In this document: positions 35,072 through 46,660 of the stretch, one piece after another | How positions within the stretch are numbered: the first letter of the stretch is position 1 | Layout: every line of letters starts with the position of its first letter | DNA from: Xanthoparmelia taractica | Lineage: Eukaryota > Ascomycota > Lecanoromycetes > Lecanorales > Parmeliaceae | Length of the DNA stretch: 64,000 bases | Reading direction: 5' to 3' | Assembly (NCBI GenBank): GCA_033085395.1 | Contig: JANQBS010000044.1 | Location: 124,001-188,000, forward strand | Made by a program: the position numbers and the translations under genes | The notes under the pieces: generated by a model | Database searches by the model: none | Seen by the model: the letters and a program-made list of their open reading frames with translations, nothing else | Told to the model about the DNA's origin: nothing

Positions 35072-36466
35072 CGTTATGGGGTAAGGAGTGGTAACAAGAT
35101 TATTGATGATCAATTGTGGACCAAAGGACCTGCGGGAGCTTCGAGATTTCGTGGTCGCGATCAGCCCTATTTCAATCGCTCTAGACTCGATTTGTACGGA
35201 GTAGCAGCTAAAGCGCGCCCCTTGGCCCTTTGCTTACGATTACAATTGTGTGAGAGCAATTCTATTGGTAAGAACGAGCTTCATAAGTTCGATCGTGATC
35301 AACACTATTCTATTCCGAGATGTAGTAGTACAATGTCAGAGTGTGCGGCCCCATCTTTGCAATATCATTTGGTAAAGTTAAGGGGCTTCCTCTCGGTAGT
35401 CAGAGTTGTGTGTGCCTGGTGTTCATAGCCTTGCCGCAACACATCTCCAAGTTCCTACGCTATATTTCGCAAATGACTAGATCAATGCATTGGTCAAAAC
35501 CGATTGAGTCCTGCCTGCTGAAATATATACACATCTTGTCCGATCCTGTTCACGAAGAATCTCCACATCTCAACTCTCATGCCTCCTCGCATCTAACCAC
35601 GCACTGTTCCTCCCTGAGTAGCTTCATCAGACGCTTCCGGTTCCTGCATTCTCCCTTGCTTCGAATTGTAATATTCGTTCCTATATGCAGAACCGTCAGC
35701 AAGATTCCATGAACATACAGCTTTCTTATCCTCATTCTATCCTCATATTTGTAGCTCAAGGAGACTCACTTCTCGACAGCCCAATTCATAGCCACATATG
35801 CAATCACAAAGGGTGGTACGACATAAAGAGCCTGAGCCCGGCATCTGCGCCAGGTATTGAAGACTGCCGCATTCAGTACGCCGGCGAGAGGACGTTGGCG
35901 GTTGGCGGAGAGGGAGTATGTTATTATGCCTTTCTGTGTTTGAGAGCCTGGGTACCTTGGATGTTAGCCATCTCCGCAGGTCCATATGCTGTTCCAATGG
36001 GGCAAAGGAGGATTTCTTGTCGCCGCTTGCATTGCCCGAGGCGATGCTAGGAAACGAGCACTTTGCGAACTAGCGTACCTAAATTACCCCAGCTACCGAG
36101 GTACCTGTAATCATTAAGTCAGTCAGAGCTCGTATTCAGCTATCGAAACGTCTGGGGAATTGACGTCTGTTGTCCAGACGATTAGTGGAGAACGTACTTG
36201 CCGTGCTTCGTGTCCAGTGGTTCACTTCCTCCTCCCATGATAGGCAACGAAGCAATATGTAAGACGAAAAAGGAAATTGAGCTCTCGTGTCGGGTGGAGG
36301 TTGGTCTACTGGAGGAAAGGTCGTGGTTGATGAAGGTTGCTTTCATCATGCCAAGTTGCGCTAAACCTCATTTAACTTTGATATTTTCCGGATCGACATC
36401 GTCCGCTGCAGTACACCTCCGCAGTACTATCAAATCCACAAGTATTCCCATTTCGAATCCTCCAAG
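35072..36466. other. intergenic region between divergent NHP2 and PHB1
   Basis: 1.4 kb upstream of both genes. Several frames of 60-120 codons overlap but none shows a domain or exon chain. Confidence 0.5.
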
Positions 36467-37463
36467 ATGACTACCAACGCTCTCAACGCAGTCTACAAAT
36501 GGGCCATCCCAGTCGCGATTGGCGGATCCTTCGTCCAAGCCTCCATGTACGATGTCAAAGGTGGCACTCGCGCGGTGATCTTTGACCGTCTATCTGGAGT
36601 CAAGGAGAACGTCGTCAACGAGGGCACACATTTCCTGATCCCTTGGCTGCAGAAATCCATCATCTACGATGTCCGCACCAAACCCAGGAATATCTCGACT
36701 ACGACTGGCAGCAAGGATTTGCAGATGGTCAGTTTGACGTTGAGGGTGCTGCATAGGCCTGAGGTCCCGAACTTGCCAAAGATATACCAGGTATGACTTA
36801 TTTACTGCCGTCCTATCTGGCCTTTTACCTTCTACCCAGGCCAATGGTCCGACCTGTCTCCGTCAAGCATTGCCTCCACAACCTCCCAGCATCTCATCCA
36901 CCTAACCCATACTGACACTACCCTCTCCCCCCTTCCAGTCCCTCGGTCTCGACTACGACGAGCGCGTCCTCCCCTCCATCGGCAACGAAGTCCTCAAATC
37001 CATCGTCGCCCAATTCGACGCCGCCGAACTGATCACGCAGCGAGAATCCGTCTCCGCCCGCATCCGCACCGACCTGCTCAAGCGCGCCTCGGAATTCAAC
37101 ATCGCCCTCGAAGACGTCTCCATCACGCACATGACCTTTGGCAAGGAGTTCACCCGCGCCGTCGAGCAGAAGCAAATCGCGCAGCAGGACGCGGAGCGCA
37201 GTCGGTTTATTGTGGAGAAGGCGGAGCAGGAGAGGCAGGCGAACGTGATTCGAGCCGAGGGGGAGGCGGAGAGCGCGGAGACGATTTCCAAGGCCGTGGC
37301 CAGGGCCGGAGATGGATTGATTATGATTCGGAGGATCGAGGCGAGCAAGGACATTGCGCAGACGCTGGCGGGCAATCCGAATGTGACTTATCTGCCCGGT
37401 GGGGGCGAAGGAGGAGAGAAGGGAGCGAAAGGGACCGGATTGTTGCTGGGATTGAGGTCGTGA
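36467..37463 (+). CDS. PHB1: prohibitin Phb1, mitochondrial inner-membrane scaffold
   Basis: Two exons, 36467-36790 and 36939-37463, giving 282 residues (yeast Phb1 is 287). An N-terminal hydrophobic anchor ([19 protein letters not shown]) is followed by the SPFH/prohibitin domain (about 27-190: [65 protein letters not shown]). A C-terminal coiled coil follows (about 175-250: [20 protein letters not shown]). Family knowledge: Phb1 alternates with Phb2 in ring complexes that stabilise inner-membrane proteins and regulate the m-AAA protease. The single-acidic-residue start and [11 protein letters not shown] favour Phb1 over Phb2. The intron cuts exactly after IYQ, a position that leaves a clean phase-0 junction. 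Confidence 0.93.
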
Positions 37464-38055
37464 GAGTAAGGGAGTATGAGGTGTCGGTGCAAGAAAGACA
37501 TGTGCGGATGGGTAGTCTGACAGAGGCACCAGGGGGCCCTGTATTACACCCAAAATATTGTAGCATAGCATGGAACTCTCCACATTCTCAGACTTACTCA
37601 TTACAGTACTTTTGGAAATGGCACTGATATCTCCACTGCGATAAGCTTGAAAGAATGTAAAGCAATTGCTGAGCCAATGAATGCATTTTCTGGTGCTCAG
37701 CTATAACTTAATGCAGCTCTAGTATGCTGAGATTGACCACCGGGTATCGCCGCAGATGTTCCACGCTCTCAAGAAGGGTTCTCCCACCGCCCGTTGACCC
37801 GGCCTTCGCATGAAAAAGTGTTTTTGGAAATATTGTACCCTTGCCAAGCTGACGCCAGATATCGATGCCCCGAACTTCATGCGTGGTGTAACCGACGACT
37901 GTGTAACTGATGTAGAATCGTACCCAGGTTCAGCTCCGACAGCAAACCCTGTAAATTTATGCCACCCCTCTCAAATGTGTTCCCTTTCCGTGAGTGGTAG
38001 AGCCTTGAACGCCTTCGAGATGTTATCACGTATGCAGGAGGAAAGATCTCTCTCC
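37464..38055. other. intergenic DNA between convergent genes
   Basis: Nothing beyond 3' flanking sequence is seen. Confidence 0.55.
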
Positions 38056-39066
38056 TCAGTCTTCCCAAATCGTCTCCAAATCTAAATCACCCCTCCTCTC
38101 CGCCCCACAAACACTCCACCTCTTCCTCTTGTCCCCCCTGCCTGCCCCTCTCAACCCCCCATCAGAGCCAGCCCGCCGCCTGATATTTTCTTCGCTTTGA
38201 TCTTCTCGATCAGCAGCAGCTTTCAGCATAGCAATCTTCTCAGCTTCCCGCTCCGCATCAGGCGAGTCCGGAATGGTCTCAAGAGAGGATATGCTTGGAG
38301 AGCGAGAGCGAAATGACGTGGGCGTTGACGGAATCGACCCGGAGGAGACATAATAAGTGGAGGGGTATGCTTCATTGTACTGGCTGGCCGCCAACGAAGG
38401 AGTGGAGGTGCACGCGCGAAGCGGATGCTTCAAAGTATTTGAAGGTAAAGCAGGTAGCGATATCTGGTGGAGCGGCGACGCGGGCCATCGGCGGTTGCGA
38501 GGGAAGATCTGGTAGTTATTGTACGATGGTGAGGGAGAGGCAGGCACTGAGTCGAAGTTCATTGTTGCTTGCGGCGTTAGGTCCAATTCTGAATTCTCGG
38601 ATATGGTCTGGTCTATGTCTAATTGGTTGCTAAAGCTAGAAAAGGACTCGTCTGACTGTCTTCTCATTGGGCTGCGGTGTCGAAGAGGAGGTCCGAGAGG
38701 GCTGGATGGGCGATGTATGATAGGACGGCCTGTGGTGTTGGGTCCGGGGGATGAATGTGCTCGAGTCATTTGCGGAGCAGTGAGAGAGCCGCTCCCAGAG
38801 GACTTGGATCTTAGATGGCTTTTTGCCAATGGAGAACGAGTGCGGGGTCGTAGTGGTAGGGACGACACGGAGAAGTTTGAGAATGGAGACGGGGCGGTAG
38901 GTGTATCTGGGGCTGTGGACCGTCGAGGAGTGTAGGGCCTCGGAGAATCGAAGGTAAGCAGACCAGGCAAAGGTTTCATTAGGGAGGATTCTTCGACCTC
39001 TTCAATGACCTCCTCTTCAACGGAAGGAGTCATAACAATAGGCGGCTCCAGCGCATGGGGGGCCAT
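38056..39066 (-). CDS. Ser/Pro-rich fungal protein of unknown function
   Basis: One exon, 336 residues. After an acidic start (VEEEVIEEVEESSLMKPLPG) the protein is dominated by Ser, Pro, Thr and Arg with many SP/TP sites (TPRRSTAPDTPTAPSPF). It ends in a charged, more conserved-looking block, ETIPDSPDAEREAEKIAMLK followed by KRKRWSVCGAERRGDLDLET. No domain or membrane segment. The density of proline-directed phosphorylation sites suggests a kinase substrate. I recognise the architecture as a common fungal hypothetical but no function. Confidence 0.7.
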   Translation of the reverse strand: MAPHALEPPIVMTPSVEEEVIEEVEESSLMKPLPGLLTFDSPRPYTPRRSTAPDTPTAPSPFSNFSVSSLPLRPRTRSPLAKSHLRSKSSGSGSLTAPQMTRAHSSPGPNTTGRPIIHRPSSPLGPPLRHRSPMRRQSDESFSSFSNQLDIDQTISENSELDLTPQATMNFDSVPASPSPSYNNYQIFPRNRRWPASPLHQISLPALPSNTLKHPLRACTSTPSLAASQYNEAYPSTYYVSSGSIPSTPTSFRSRSPSISSLETIPDSPDAEREAEKIAMLKAAADREDQSEENIRRRAGSDGGLRGAGRGDKRKRWSVCGAERRGDLDLETIWED

Positions 39067-39832
39067 AATGGCTGTAAAACAGGCAGCAAGAAGGGTGGCT
39101 GGAGGGAGGTTAATAATCCCATAACATCATATCATGACTGTGCACCTGGAGACCACCACTCTGTGTGGAATGTTTTAATCTGGTGGGGGTCGCGGTGGGG
39201 TGAATGGAAGGATGTAAATAAGGAGCGAAGCGACGAAAATATCATGCGACGATTAGATGCTGAGCCTTTTCCTGTTCCTTGGGGGGGTATTCGGTGTTTA
39301 AGAGTAGTAGTGATTATTCTTTTGAAAGATTCAGCTTCGATAAACAACACATGACGAAGCCACAGTCACCACATGCAGCATGACCTTCTGGATCCCTTGG
39401 CCGGCTCCTAGGGCTGCATTTGGGCGGCTCGCGACCCCCAAAGTATTGCCGCTCCAGGCACCTTGCTCTACTACTCTACTGAATCAAAGGAGTTCGATTT
39501 TACACCGTCGCTTACAAATGTGTCCATGTTTGACCAGTGAGGGAACAGGAGACCCGAAATGGTTTGAAGAAAGCTCGAAAGGTAGCAGTACTAAGACATG
39601 GTCTAGTCATAGCCTACAAGGTAGTTCACTTCGTAGATTTATACATGTGCCTAGGGTATATCAGCAGCAGGCCGAACCGAGACAAATCACAAGACGCCGG
39701 GTACAAACGCCAAAATCAGGGTCTGCAGGCAGGGAAACCCAAAGTGAGCTCCAGACCACCTCCATCAATGCAACATGTCTATCTGTAAAAGGACCAGAGA
39801 GAATGACATTAACCCTAAGAACATGAGTGGCA
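39067..39832. other. intergenic DNA
   Basis: One 148-codon plus-strand frame (39380-39826) lacks any domain and is not called. Otherwise flanking sequence of two minus-strand genes. Confidence 0.45.
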
Positions 39833-41326
39833 TCAATCGTCACGAACGGCCACACCATCAGCAACATTCTCATCGATCGTCTCTTCGCTGGTAAGCGCGC
39901 TCAACTTTGTACTATGAGCCTTGGAGGCTTTGCTCATCTCTCGCTTAATGCCATGGTTCACGGCATCGAGGACGCTATCAACTGTCATCCTTGGCGTGTA
40001 ACGAGGCTTCGTCCCCTCTTTGAATACGCCCGTCCGCACAAGGATCGAGTACCAGTCATTTTCAGACAGCTTAGATTCGTTGAACTCGTTGGTCCCGCGA
40101 ATGTCCGAATCCGGTGTATCACCGACAAAGTAAACCGTCTCTGGCGGCTTGTTGATGCCGTGAGTATCTTTACGCCACTGTTGGAGTAACCGTGTGGCAA
40201 ATTGGAATGTAGCAAGCTGGGGCTTGCCAAATGCTGTTGATACGAGGTCTTTGCCTGTAATGCCTTTGTAGATGGCTTCTAACGAGGAGCGCAGGGCGCC
40301 CATGCCAAGGCGTGTGTGCTCGTGGGCAGCCGACCATATCAGGTCGTTGTGGGAAAAATAGATTGGCGGACCTTCATCATAATTCTCCGACCTCGTGCCA
40401 AGCCGGCCGTTCTTGGACGTCAGCAGATCTATGATGATTTGCTGATCGTCTCCCCAATGACGACTATCCGCAAAGACAAAGATGGCCTCAATCTCGGTTT
40501 CGCCAAAGTTGCGGACCCGTGAATTTTGTGTTTCTTGGTCGGTAAGCATTCGGAATGGAGTCGTCCTGTCATTGTCTTTCATGATGTCGCCTGGAGTGAC
40601 CACATCTCTGAAGCCATAGCCTTCTGCGACGAGGCGGCACTTCTCGCCTTCTCCTCCCACAACAAGGACTGTCCTGTACTTCTGCGCCATCTCTTTCATA
40701 GGTGTGTGACCACAGATGAACTGTCCAGGAGATATCTCAAGTTCCAGTTGTCGGCTCAGGTCTATACACCGCTCCTGCTCCGTCTTTCCACCGCCGTTTG
40801 TGAGGAAGATATAAGGACTATAGCTCGTCAGCAAAAAGTGCTTGCGTGATCGTTAGCCGCACACTTACACTTTGACGCCGTACTCGTTCTGACCGTTCAA
40901 CACTTTCATAGCTTCAATCGCCTCTGGTATTGGCCTTCCACCACGTAGGAGGACACCATCAATATCGAATGCGAATGCAAAGCTATCTGTCGTAGTTGTC
41001 TCTGGAGGCGTACTCGGGGTGGCTATACCATCGCTTGAGTCGAGATTCTTGAGCCGGTGTTTGGCCAGCTCGAGAGCAGCAGCGGTTTCGTGAGCATCGC
41101 TGGGGGAATGCATATGCTTAGGTGGGACAACAACATGTGGTCCAATGTTCAAAGTCTTGAAATCTGCAGTCGCCGAAGAAAGGCGATGCACTGTTGATCT
41201 TGGTTGTGGCGAAAAGAGATCGTTTCCGTCTGTCATTTTGGATGCCTCTCGTTGCGAGGGAGATTCCCAAAGCTGGGGTTTCGAGGCATCCTTGGGCTTA
41301 ATGCCCTGCTCGTTCCACAAACCCAT
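39833..41326 (-). CDS. HAD-superfamily hydrolase of the CECR5/HDHD5 type
   Basis: Two exons, 41326-40869 and 40817-39833, giving 480 residues. A 110-residue low-complexity N-terminus precedes HAD motif I, FAFDIDGVLLRGG (nucleophile Asp121 and Asp123). Motif II lies just after the intron (PYIFLTNGGG), and motif IV is VYFVGDTPDSDIRG near residue 400. The order with a large C2-type cap (about 165-385) matches the CECR5 subfamily (TIGR01456-like), whose members are often mitochondrial and of unknown substrate. The intron was placed so that VKV and PYIFLTN join in phase. The N-terminus could hide a targeting sequence, but none is obvious. Confidence 0.85.
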
Positions 41327-42229
41327 GGTTCGAAAGTGTATGTCTCTACACGCTTAGAGCGAAGACGTCTGATCGTACGGGAAGATGTCGAGATTTGAGG
41401 ATTGTCAAGACTTGGGAGATTGCACGAGATGAGAGATGAGTCAAGTCAGTGGATGTAGGGTCAGCCAACTTTCAGGGTGAAGTAAATGACAAAGTGTTGG
41501 TGTGAAAAGTGGTAAGGTCAGTGGTATAAGGTTTGGTGGGTTTGTGAAGGGGTGTGAAGATTACAACGGTAAGCTAGGTAGCAAGCTTATAAATGTCCAA
41601 GGACCGTTGCGTTAATTGCCTCAATAATCCATCAGAGTGTGAATGAGCAAGTACAAGGTCCATGTATTCTGCAAGCATTCTCATAAGGCTTACTCGATTC
41701 GGACCTATTGCCTTGTAGCTGGAGAGCCTTTTCTGATCTATATCGACCAATCAAACGACGACAGGTCATCGACTGGAGATTAAAGAGTATCTGCATATTG
41801 AATTAATAAATAACGAACGAATGAGTTAATGAATTAATTGATTAATTGATTTAATTAGTTAATTAATTCATACTGGTGGGTGGTCAGACGATGGCGAAAC
41901 CAAGCAACATGGATGCCAGCAAAGTCTGGTTGGTTGAATGAAAGAAATCCAAAAAAAACATGAAAAGTAAAAAAGAGACGGAAAGAAAAAGAGAGCAGGT
42001 TCATTCAATGATAAGCCGGCTAAGCCTTGTCGTTGAGTTGAAAAATTTGATTTTTTTTTTAAAAAACCCACAACAAGACTTGCCGGGTTTAAATTCTTTT
42101 AATCCGAAGGAGTGGCGAATATTCTCCGGAATCAAGGGTAAGGTACAGATTAGATAAGAGGACTCACCTCTTGTTGACTGGAGTAAAGTTCTCGCACTGG
42201 GTCCGTCGAAATTTATATTCTCCTTTTTC
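41327..42229. other. AT-rich intergenic DNA
   Basis: Contains a simple AT-rich repeat at 41795-41870 and poly-A/poly-T runs near 42050-42065. It marks the left border of a block of decayed genes. No gene seen. Confidence 0.55.
41795..41870. repeat. AT-rich simple repeat (TTAATTAA/GAATTAAT type)
   Basis: Degenerate tandem run of ATTA and TTAA units (for example TTAATTGATTAATTGATTTA) over about 75 bp. Confidence 0.8.
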
Positions 42230-43085
42230 CACCAATGGCAGTACCAAGCCATGAGACCTCGTCTGGCCAAGACTATTGAGCGCCCACAATGATAGAGTCT
42301 TGACCAACGTCTCCGACAGAAGGTCAGCAGCCATTTTGTTGCCACACCACTGTCCCCAGCCTTCTAACACACTTTCAGCGTGCCAAATCCGCCTCGACTG
42401 GCATGGTAGACGCCAATCAAGATCCAGTCGCCCAAGCAGACTACGTCCTGTCAATCCTTCCCGCCCCGGGACGCTGTCAAAACAGCCAAGAGGTTCACTG
42501 AAGCACGTGGGAGATTATTGGGGGTGCCCCAAAACTTCAACCGAATCGCAGCTGGACCAAACCACGTATGGGCGTCTCCGGTCCCCATCCTGTCGATAAC
42601 GCTCCTTTCAGCGGCGCCCACCCTTCCAAATTTCTCAACATCAAGTACACAGCTGACAACATGGGGTCCGGCTAGCGGCCTGAAGATGTGTTTCCTATCC
42701 ACTACTAAGGGCTTGACGGCAATCACAATCCAATCCTTCACCACTGCGCACACCCTCGGCGTGCTCGACCAACTGCAAGCACATCTCAAAGACTACAGCT
42801 CCAAGGCAGGAGAGCTCGCGGCAAAAGGATTGGTGCGTATGCCGCCCACAGCGTACAGATGGGTTGATGAGATGGACGAGATTGCAAAGACTTCTCATAC
42901 CGAAGGCGGGTTCGAGAGACACGTATTCAATAGGATGAGTGAAGTTTCTAGGGTTGTAGCACATGAAACAGACCAAGGAAATGAGAAAACGGAAGACAGG
43001 AGGGTAGGCAAGACACCGGAAGATGTTACGAAGCTGATGCGGCAGGGTTTGGGGGGGGAACAAGGAGAAAGTAGAGTAGATAGGC
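42230..43085 (+). pseudogene. decayed NAD-binding 6-phosphogluconate-dehydrogenase-like gene
   Basis: Successive segments of one protein family appear in order but in different frames. LLSAHNDRVLTNVSDR lies at about 42273, RAKSASTGMVDANQDPVAQA then DYVLSILPA at about 42378-42456, PRDAVKTAKRFTEAR at about 42464, SGPHPVDNAPFSGAHPSKFL at about 42572, then PASGLKMCF and TTKGLTAITIQSFTTAHTLG from about 42666 on. The C-terminal helical part (RMPPTAYRWVDEMDEIAKTS, FERHVFNRMSEVSRVVAHET) is open to about 43070. At least three frame changes are needed, one from an extra base in a C-run at 42458-42464 and another at 42661-42672. About 60 residues of the central region seem deleted. These proteins combine an NAD-binding beta-hydroxyacid dehydrogenase fold with a DUF1932-type C-terminus. 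The gene is not functional as read. Confidence 0.75.
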
Positions 43086-43379
43086 TTAAACACCCCGCCA
43101 AAGAGAGGAGCATCCACCAGCCAATGAGCGAAATCTTAATTGTCAACATAACCCAGTCCTCTAACGACTCCTGGGCCCGGTTATCTCTAGCCCGTTCAAT
43201 ATCTGTTTCTGTACCACGCAGTAGTTCTTGGATCATGTGTCTGCGTGGCTCTAGGATACACATTGACCAGCCACGAATAGTGGCTGTGTAGTATGGGCCC
43301 GTACAAAGGCCCTGGAACGAAACTAGGCAAGATCACTAGAGAGCTTTTTAGCTTAGGTCATTAGCAGCCAAATCATTCA

Positions 43380-45941
43380 CGCGACGTACCACATTTCACA
43401 TCGATGAGACACAATCTCCTCTTCGATAGAGCAGTGAATATTTTGACGATCAGTCATTGAATTGCGACGCATGATCGTCTCGTGTGGTTTGTGGACGAGC
43501 AGAAGGCTCCGAGCCATGTATTAGTGCTGCATCGTCGCTCCATTATTTCGAGATAGCATATAATTCTTCTGGCTTCGGTATGATTTTCCGGAATCGATAT
43601 AGGAGGCAGATTTGGGAGAAGAAGCCTTTTTCATGCCGCTTCGAGAGTCGAGTCGTAAGGCATGTCTGAGGGGCGAAACAAATCTCCCCTACCCAGATTG
43701 AAGCCCCGAACAAGAGTGAGGTAGTTAAAAATGTTGTGCAGCTCCATCGGTACACCAAGTTTCATAGGATCATTTTTTGGTTTGGTCAGTCTCTTTAAGA
43801 TCATTAGTCTTACTCCGGGTCGACTTGACTTGCGTCGTGGGCTCAAACCACACCTTGAATTTAGGCGAAGACGCGTTTCTTTTCGAGCAGAGGTTTCTGC
43901 GACTTACCCACAACCATAGCTTGTCTTCCTGAAACAATTTGGACCAACCGCCTGCAGGGATCGGGGCTTATCCTCTTCCGCAGCAATGAAGTCACAAGGT
44001 CGGGACAAGAGCCAAACCAAAGGGTTGGATCTCATGTTTTCTTTCATAGTGCTCTAGGCTTCAAGCATGCCGCTTTGCATGTTGTTGTTCGTAATTGTCC
44101 TATGCTCTGGGAATGTCTAGGCTCATTCACCCGGCAAAACGCCCAAGAACGGGCCCGATACCAGGAAAACGATGAGGCCGTTCTTGCCGATAGACAGATC
44201 AGCTTCCCTTCAGATACTGATATCATTGGTGTCAGGGCGGGTCTGGCACTCATTTATAGCCAGGAATTGTGAGAATCCTGAATTCCGCAAGGCAATAGTC
44301 GAGGCAGCAGACTTACACGCTGTGAAATAATCTTGACCGGCGCAATTCCAAAGTCGTTCTCCTGGCTTTAGAAGACGGCACCGGCAACACCTCTGGGAGC
44401 GTCAAACCCCCTTCGGCAATATCGAGCAGTGATCTTGTACCATGTAGGTAACGCGAACATCCAGTGCGAGTCGACTGGATAACTCATAGACGCATAAGAT
44501 TACTGTCTAGTATCTTACATGAGCCCTTGCCGAGAACGTTTCTAGTTTTTGGACAACATACCGCGGCACCAACTACATCAGATCTAAATCGAGCTGTTCC
44601 TACATAACTCGAGCGGCTTCATCCCTTTGATCTGAGGAGTGATCCAGCATGTCTTGAAGTCTCCAAAGCAGGAGCCATGTCATCAGGGCTATTTGGTGAG
44701 GACTCATTTTGATCTCGCTGTAATGCTTCAATTAGCAGAACTATGCTCCTATCGTAATGATACGCTCCCTCCCATTCCAATCTGCTGACTGGTCATCAAA
44801 CACTTCCATGCTCGCCTGTTGTGAGCACTCGCCACTAATGACGGCCCTCACACTATTTGCTCGGCCAAGTTGCTTTGCTGCGCATGCACATGCGGTATGC
44901 TCTTAGAAGATGGGGGCACGTCTGCACTTGAACATTGGACGCGAAGTAAGCGACATGATCAAAGAGGTCCATCCTCTTTAGCTCTTAGATATGTATGATC
45001 ACTGAGAGCTAGTCAGTTTACACACCATCTACTTGGTGACTCGGAGAAATGCCTAAGTAGGTAGGCGACCTTATGCTCAGATTCAGCCTCATCTATTACG
45101 TGTGGTTTCTGTGCGTTCTCCGCGGCTGTTTCGCATGAAGACGGAGGCACCGGAATAGCGGGGGTCGACATTAAGCTAGGATCTATCGGCGAATCCATGA
45201 CATCTTGAGGGTTCAAGAGGAAGTTAAGGTTGTTGCCCGAAGAAACGGCGTGCGGAGAAGGAATAGCAGGAGGGCCATTTTCGTTGTTAGGAGATGCAGA
45301 CTCGAAAGGGTTATCGAAATGGCGTCTGTCCGTGGATATCGGTTGGGGTATCATGTTTGCTTCGGGGGGAGCATACAGCGCAGCGGCGGACAGAGCCTCC
45401 AGACCATGGGAATGGAGCTGGGCAGACTGATCTTGTAGTTGATGTTCTATGTTCCACTGATGCTCTTGTTGATGAGAGTAGGGTGAGTGGACCTGCGAAG
45501 ACATCATTGGTTCCAGATCTGGTGTCCCAGGGTCAGTGTAGGGGTTGGATGTGTTGTAGAAGGTGACTGCGAGAGATCATGAGCAGGGTGTCACGCAAAG
45601 TCTCCATGCCTCAGATACTTACGTTGCTTGGGGATATCCACCCACACGGTTTTTTCATTGAAAGTATTCTTATAGGCATAGAAGCCACTGAGAGGAGGAT
45701 TGCGCTCTGACCAGGACCCGTCCTCGTTGGCATTCATAGAAGCATTGTGTTGGTGACGGAAAGTGAGACCGGAGCTTGGTTGGCACTGGCGATTTGCTTT
45801 TGTACATTGACCGCAGATGGGCTTTTGCTCATCACACTTGAGCTTCCTTTGACGGCAAGTCAAGCTAGTCGAGGGTCAGTCGACAGTAGAGGTGCGTAGG
45901 TGGGACAAAGGGCAGACGCACCAACCAGTCCGAGACCTCAT
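43380..45941 (-). pseudogene. Zn2Cys6 transcription factor, decayed in its middle and C-terminal parts
   Basis: Exons 45941-45922, 45864-45623 and 45566-45013 remain open and encode an intact zinc cluster (MRSRTGCLTCRQRKLKCDEQ, then CGQC and CQ), followed by a Gln/His/Pro-rich linker. Downstream, pieces of the fungal regulator middle domain are readable only by switching frames: MDLFDHVAYFA at about 44965, ACAAKQLGRANSVRAVISGE at about 44890, YHYDRSIVLLIEALQRDQNE at about 44762, VILCVYEL at about 44497, INECQTRPDTNDISI at about 44250, and MARSLLLVHKPHETIMRRNS at about 43512. Several stops and frameshifts (for example TAA before the MARSLLL block) break the gene. A truncated protein of about 271 residues with DNA-binding domain only could still be made. 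It converges on the other pseudogene, whose last readable codons lie about 300 bp away. Confidence 0.75.
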
Positions 45942-46660
45942 GCCTTTAGGATGTAATAAAATGGCAAGGTCATGTCGAGCGCACAGTCAGAAAATGCAAG
46001 TAGGATGTGAGGAAGAGGAGAGATATTTTGTGTTGATCTGTAAAATCAAGAGTTACTCGTATGTGTGAATTTGTGTGTGAGTGATGCTAAGAGGACAGGA
46101 CCGCAAAGCAGAGGAGGGTTCCGAGGAACGAGATCGCCACACACCAACTACCTCCACAGCATTCAATAGTATTCGGTATTCTTACATTAACGTGGTCGTG
46201 GACAGATCTATATATTTCTCAACCACACTCGAATCATTCATTGACTCTATTGTATTGACAGACATCATCAGCATTGCATGCTGGCAAATTATGTACGCTT
46301 CCTTATGATTTCTCATTCATCACAACGATATGTATAAGAAATATATGCAGTAAGTTCCAGCCTGCCTACTTCCCAATCTTGTGCCTTTGAGCACCTATAT
46401 ACAGTGGATATGAGCCCATTACCTGATGTGTCTCTCTTCTCCGTCATATAAATCGTAGAATTACATACAAGGCTTGCGCCAATGGTCTTTCGTAAATGTA
46501 TGTGATGAATGCACCGCTCAAATCGCAGGAAATCGCTCGACAGTTCGCTCCGATATGGTAAGTGAGATGCGTCGTCAAGCCATGGCCAATGAAGTCGTTT
46601 CTCGTGTCGTGATTAAGGTCGGAATCTTACGTCTTCTGTCGTCTTCGACGTGGCTCCCGA
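45942..46660. other. intergenic DNA
   Basis: Upstream region of the decayed regulator and 3' flank of the large gene. Short frames only. Confidence 0.5.

Noticed and set aside
39380..39826. 148-codon plus-strand frame
   Set aside because: Low-complexity Ser/Arg/Thr content, no homology signal and no conserved start context.
42230..45941. Repeat-induced point mutation as the cause of the decayed block
   Set aside because: Breaks are mainly frameshifts and scattered stops, GC content stays moderate, and no second copy is visible in the window.
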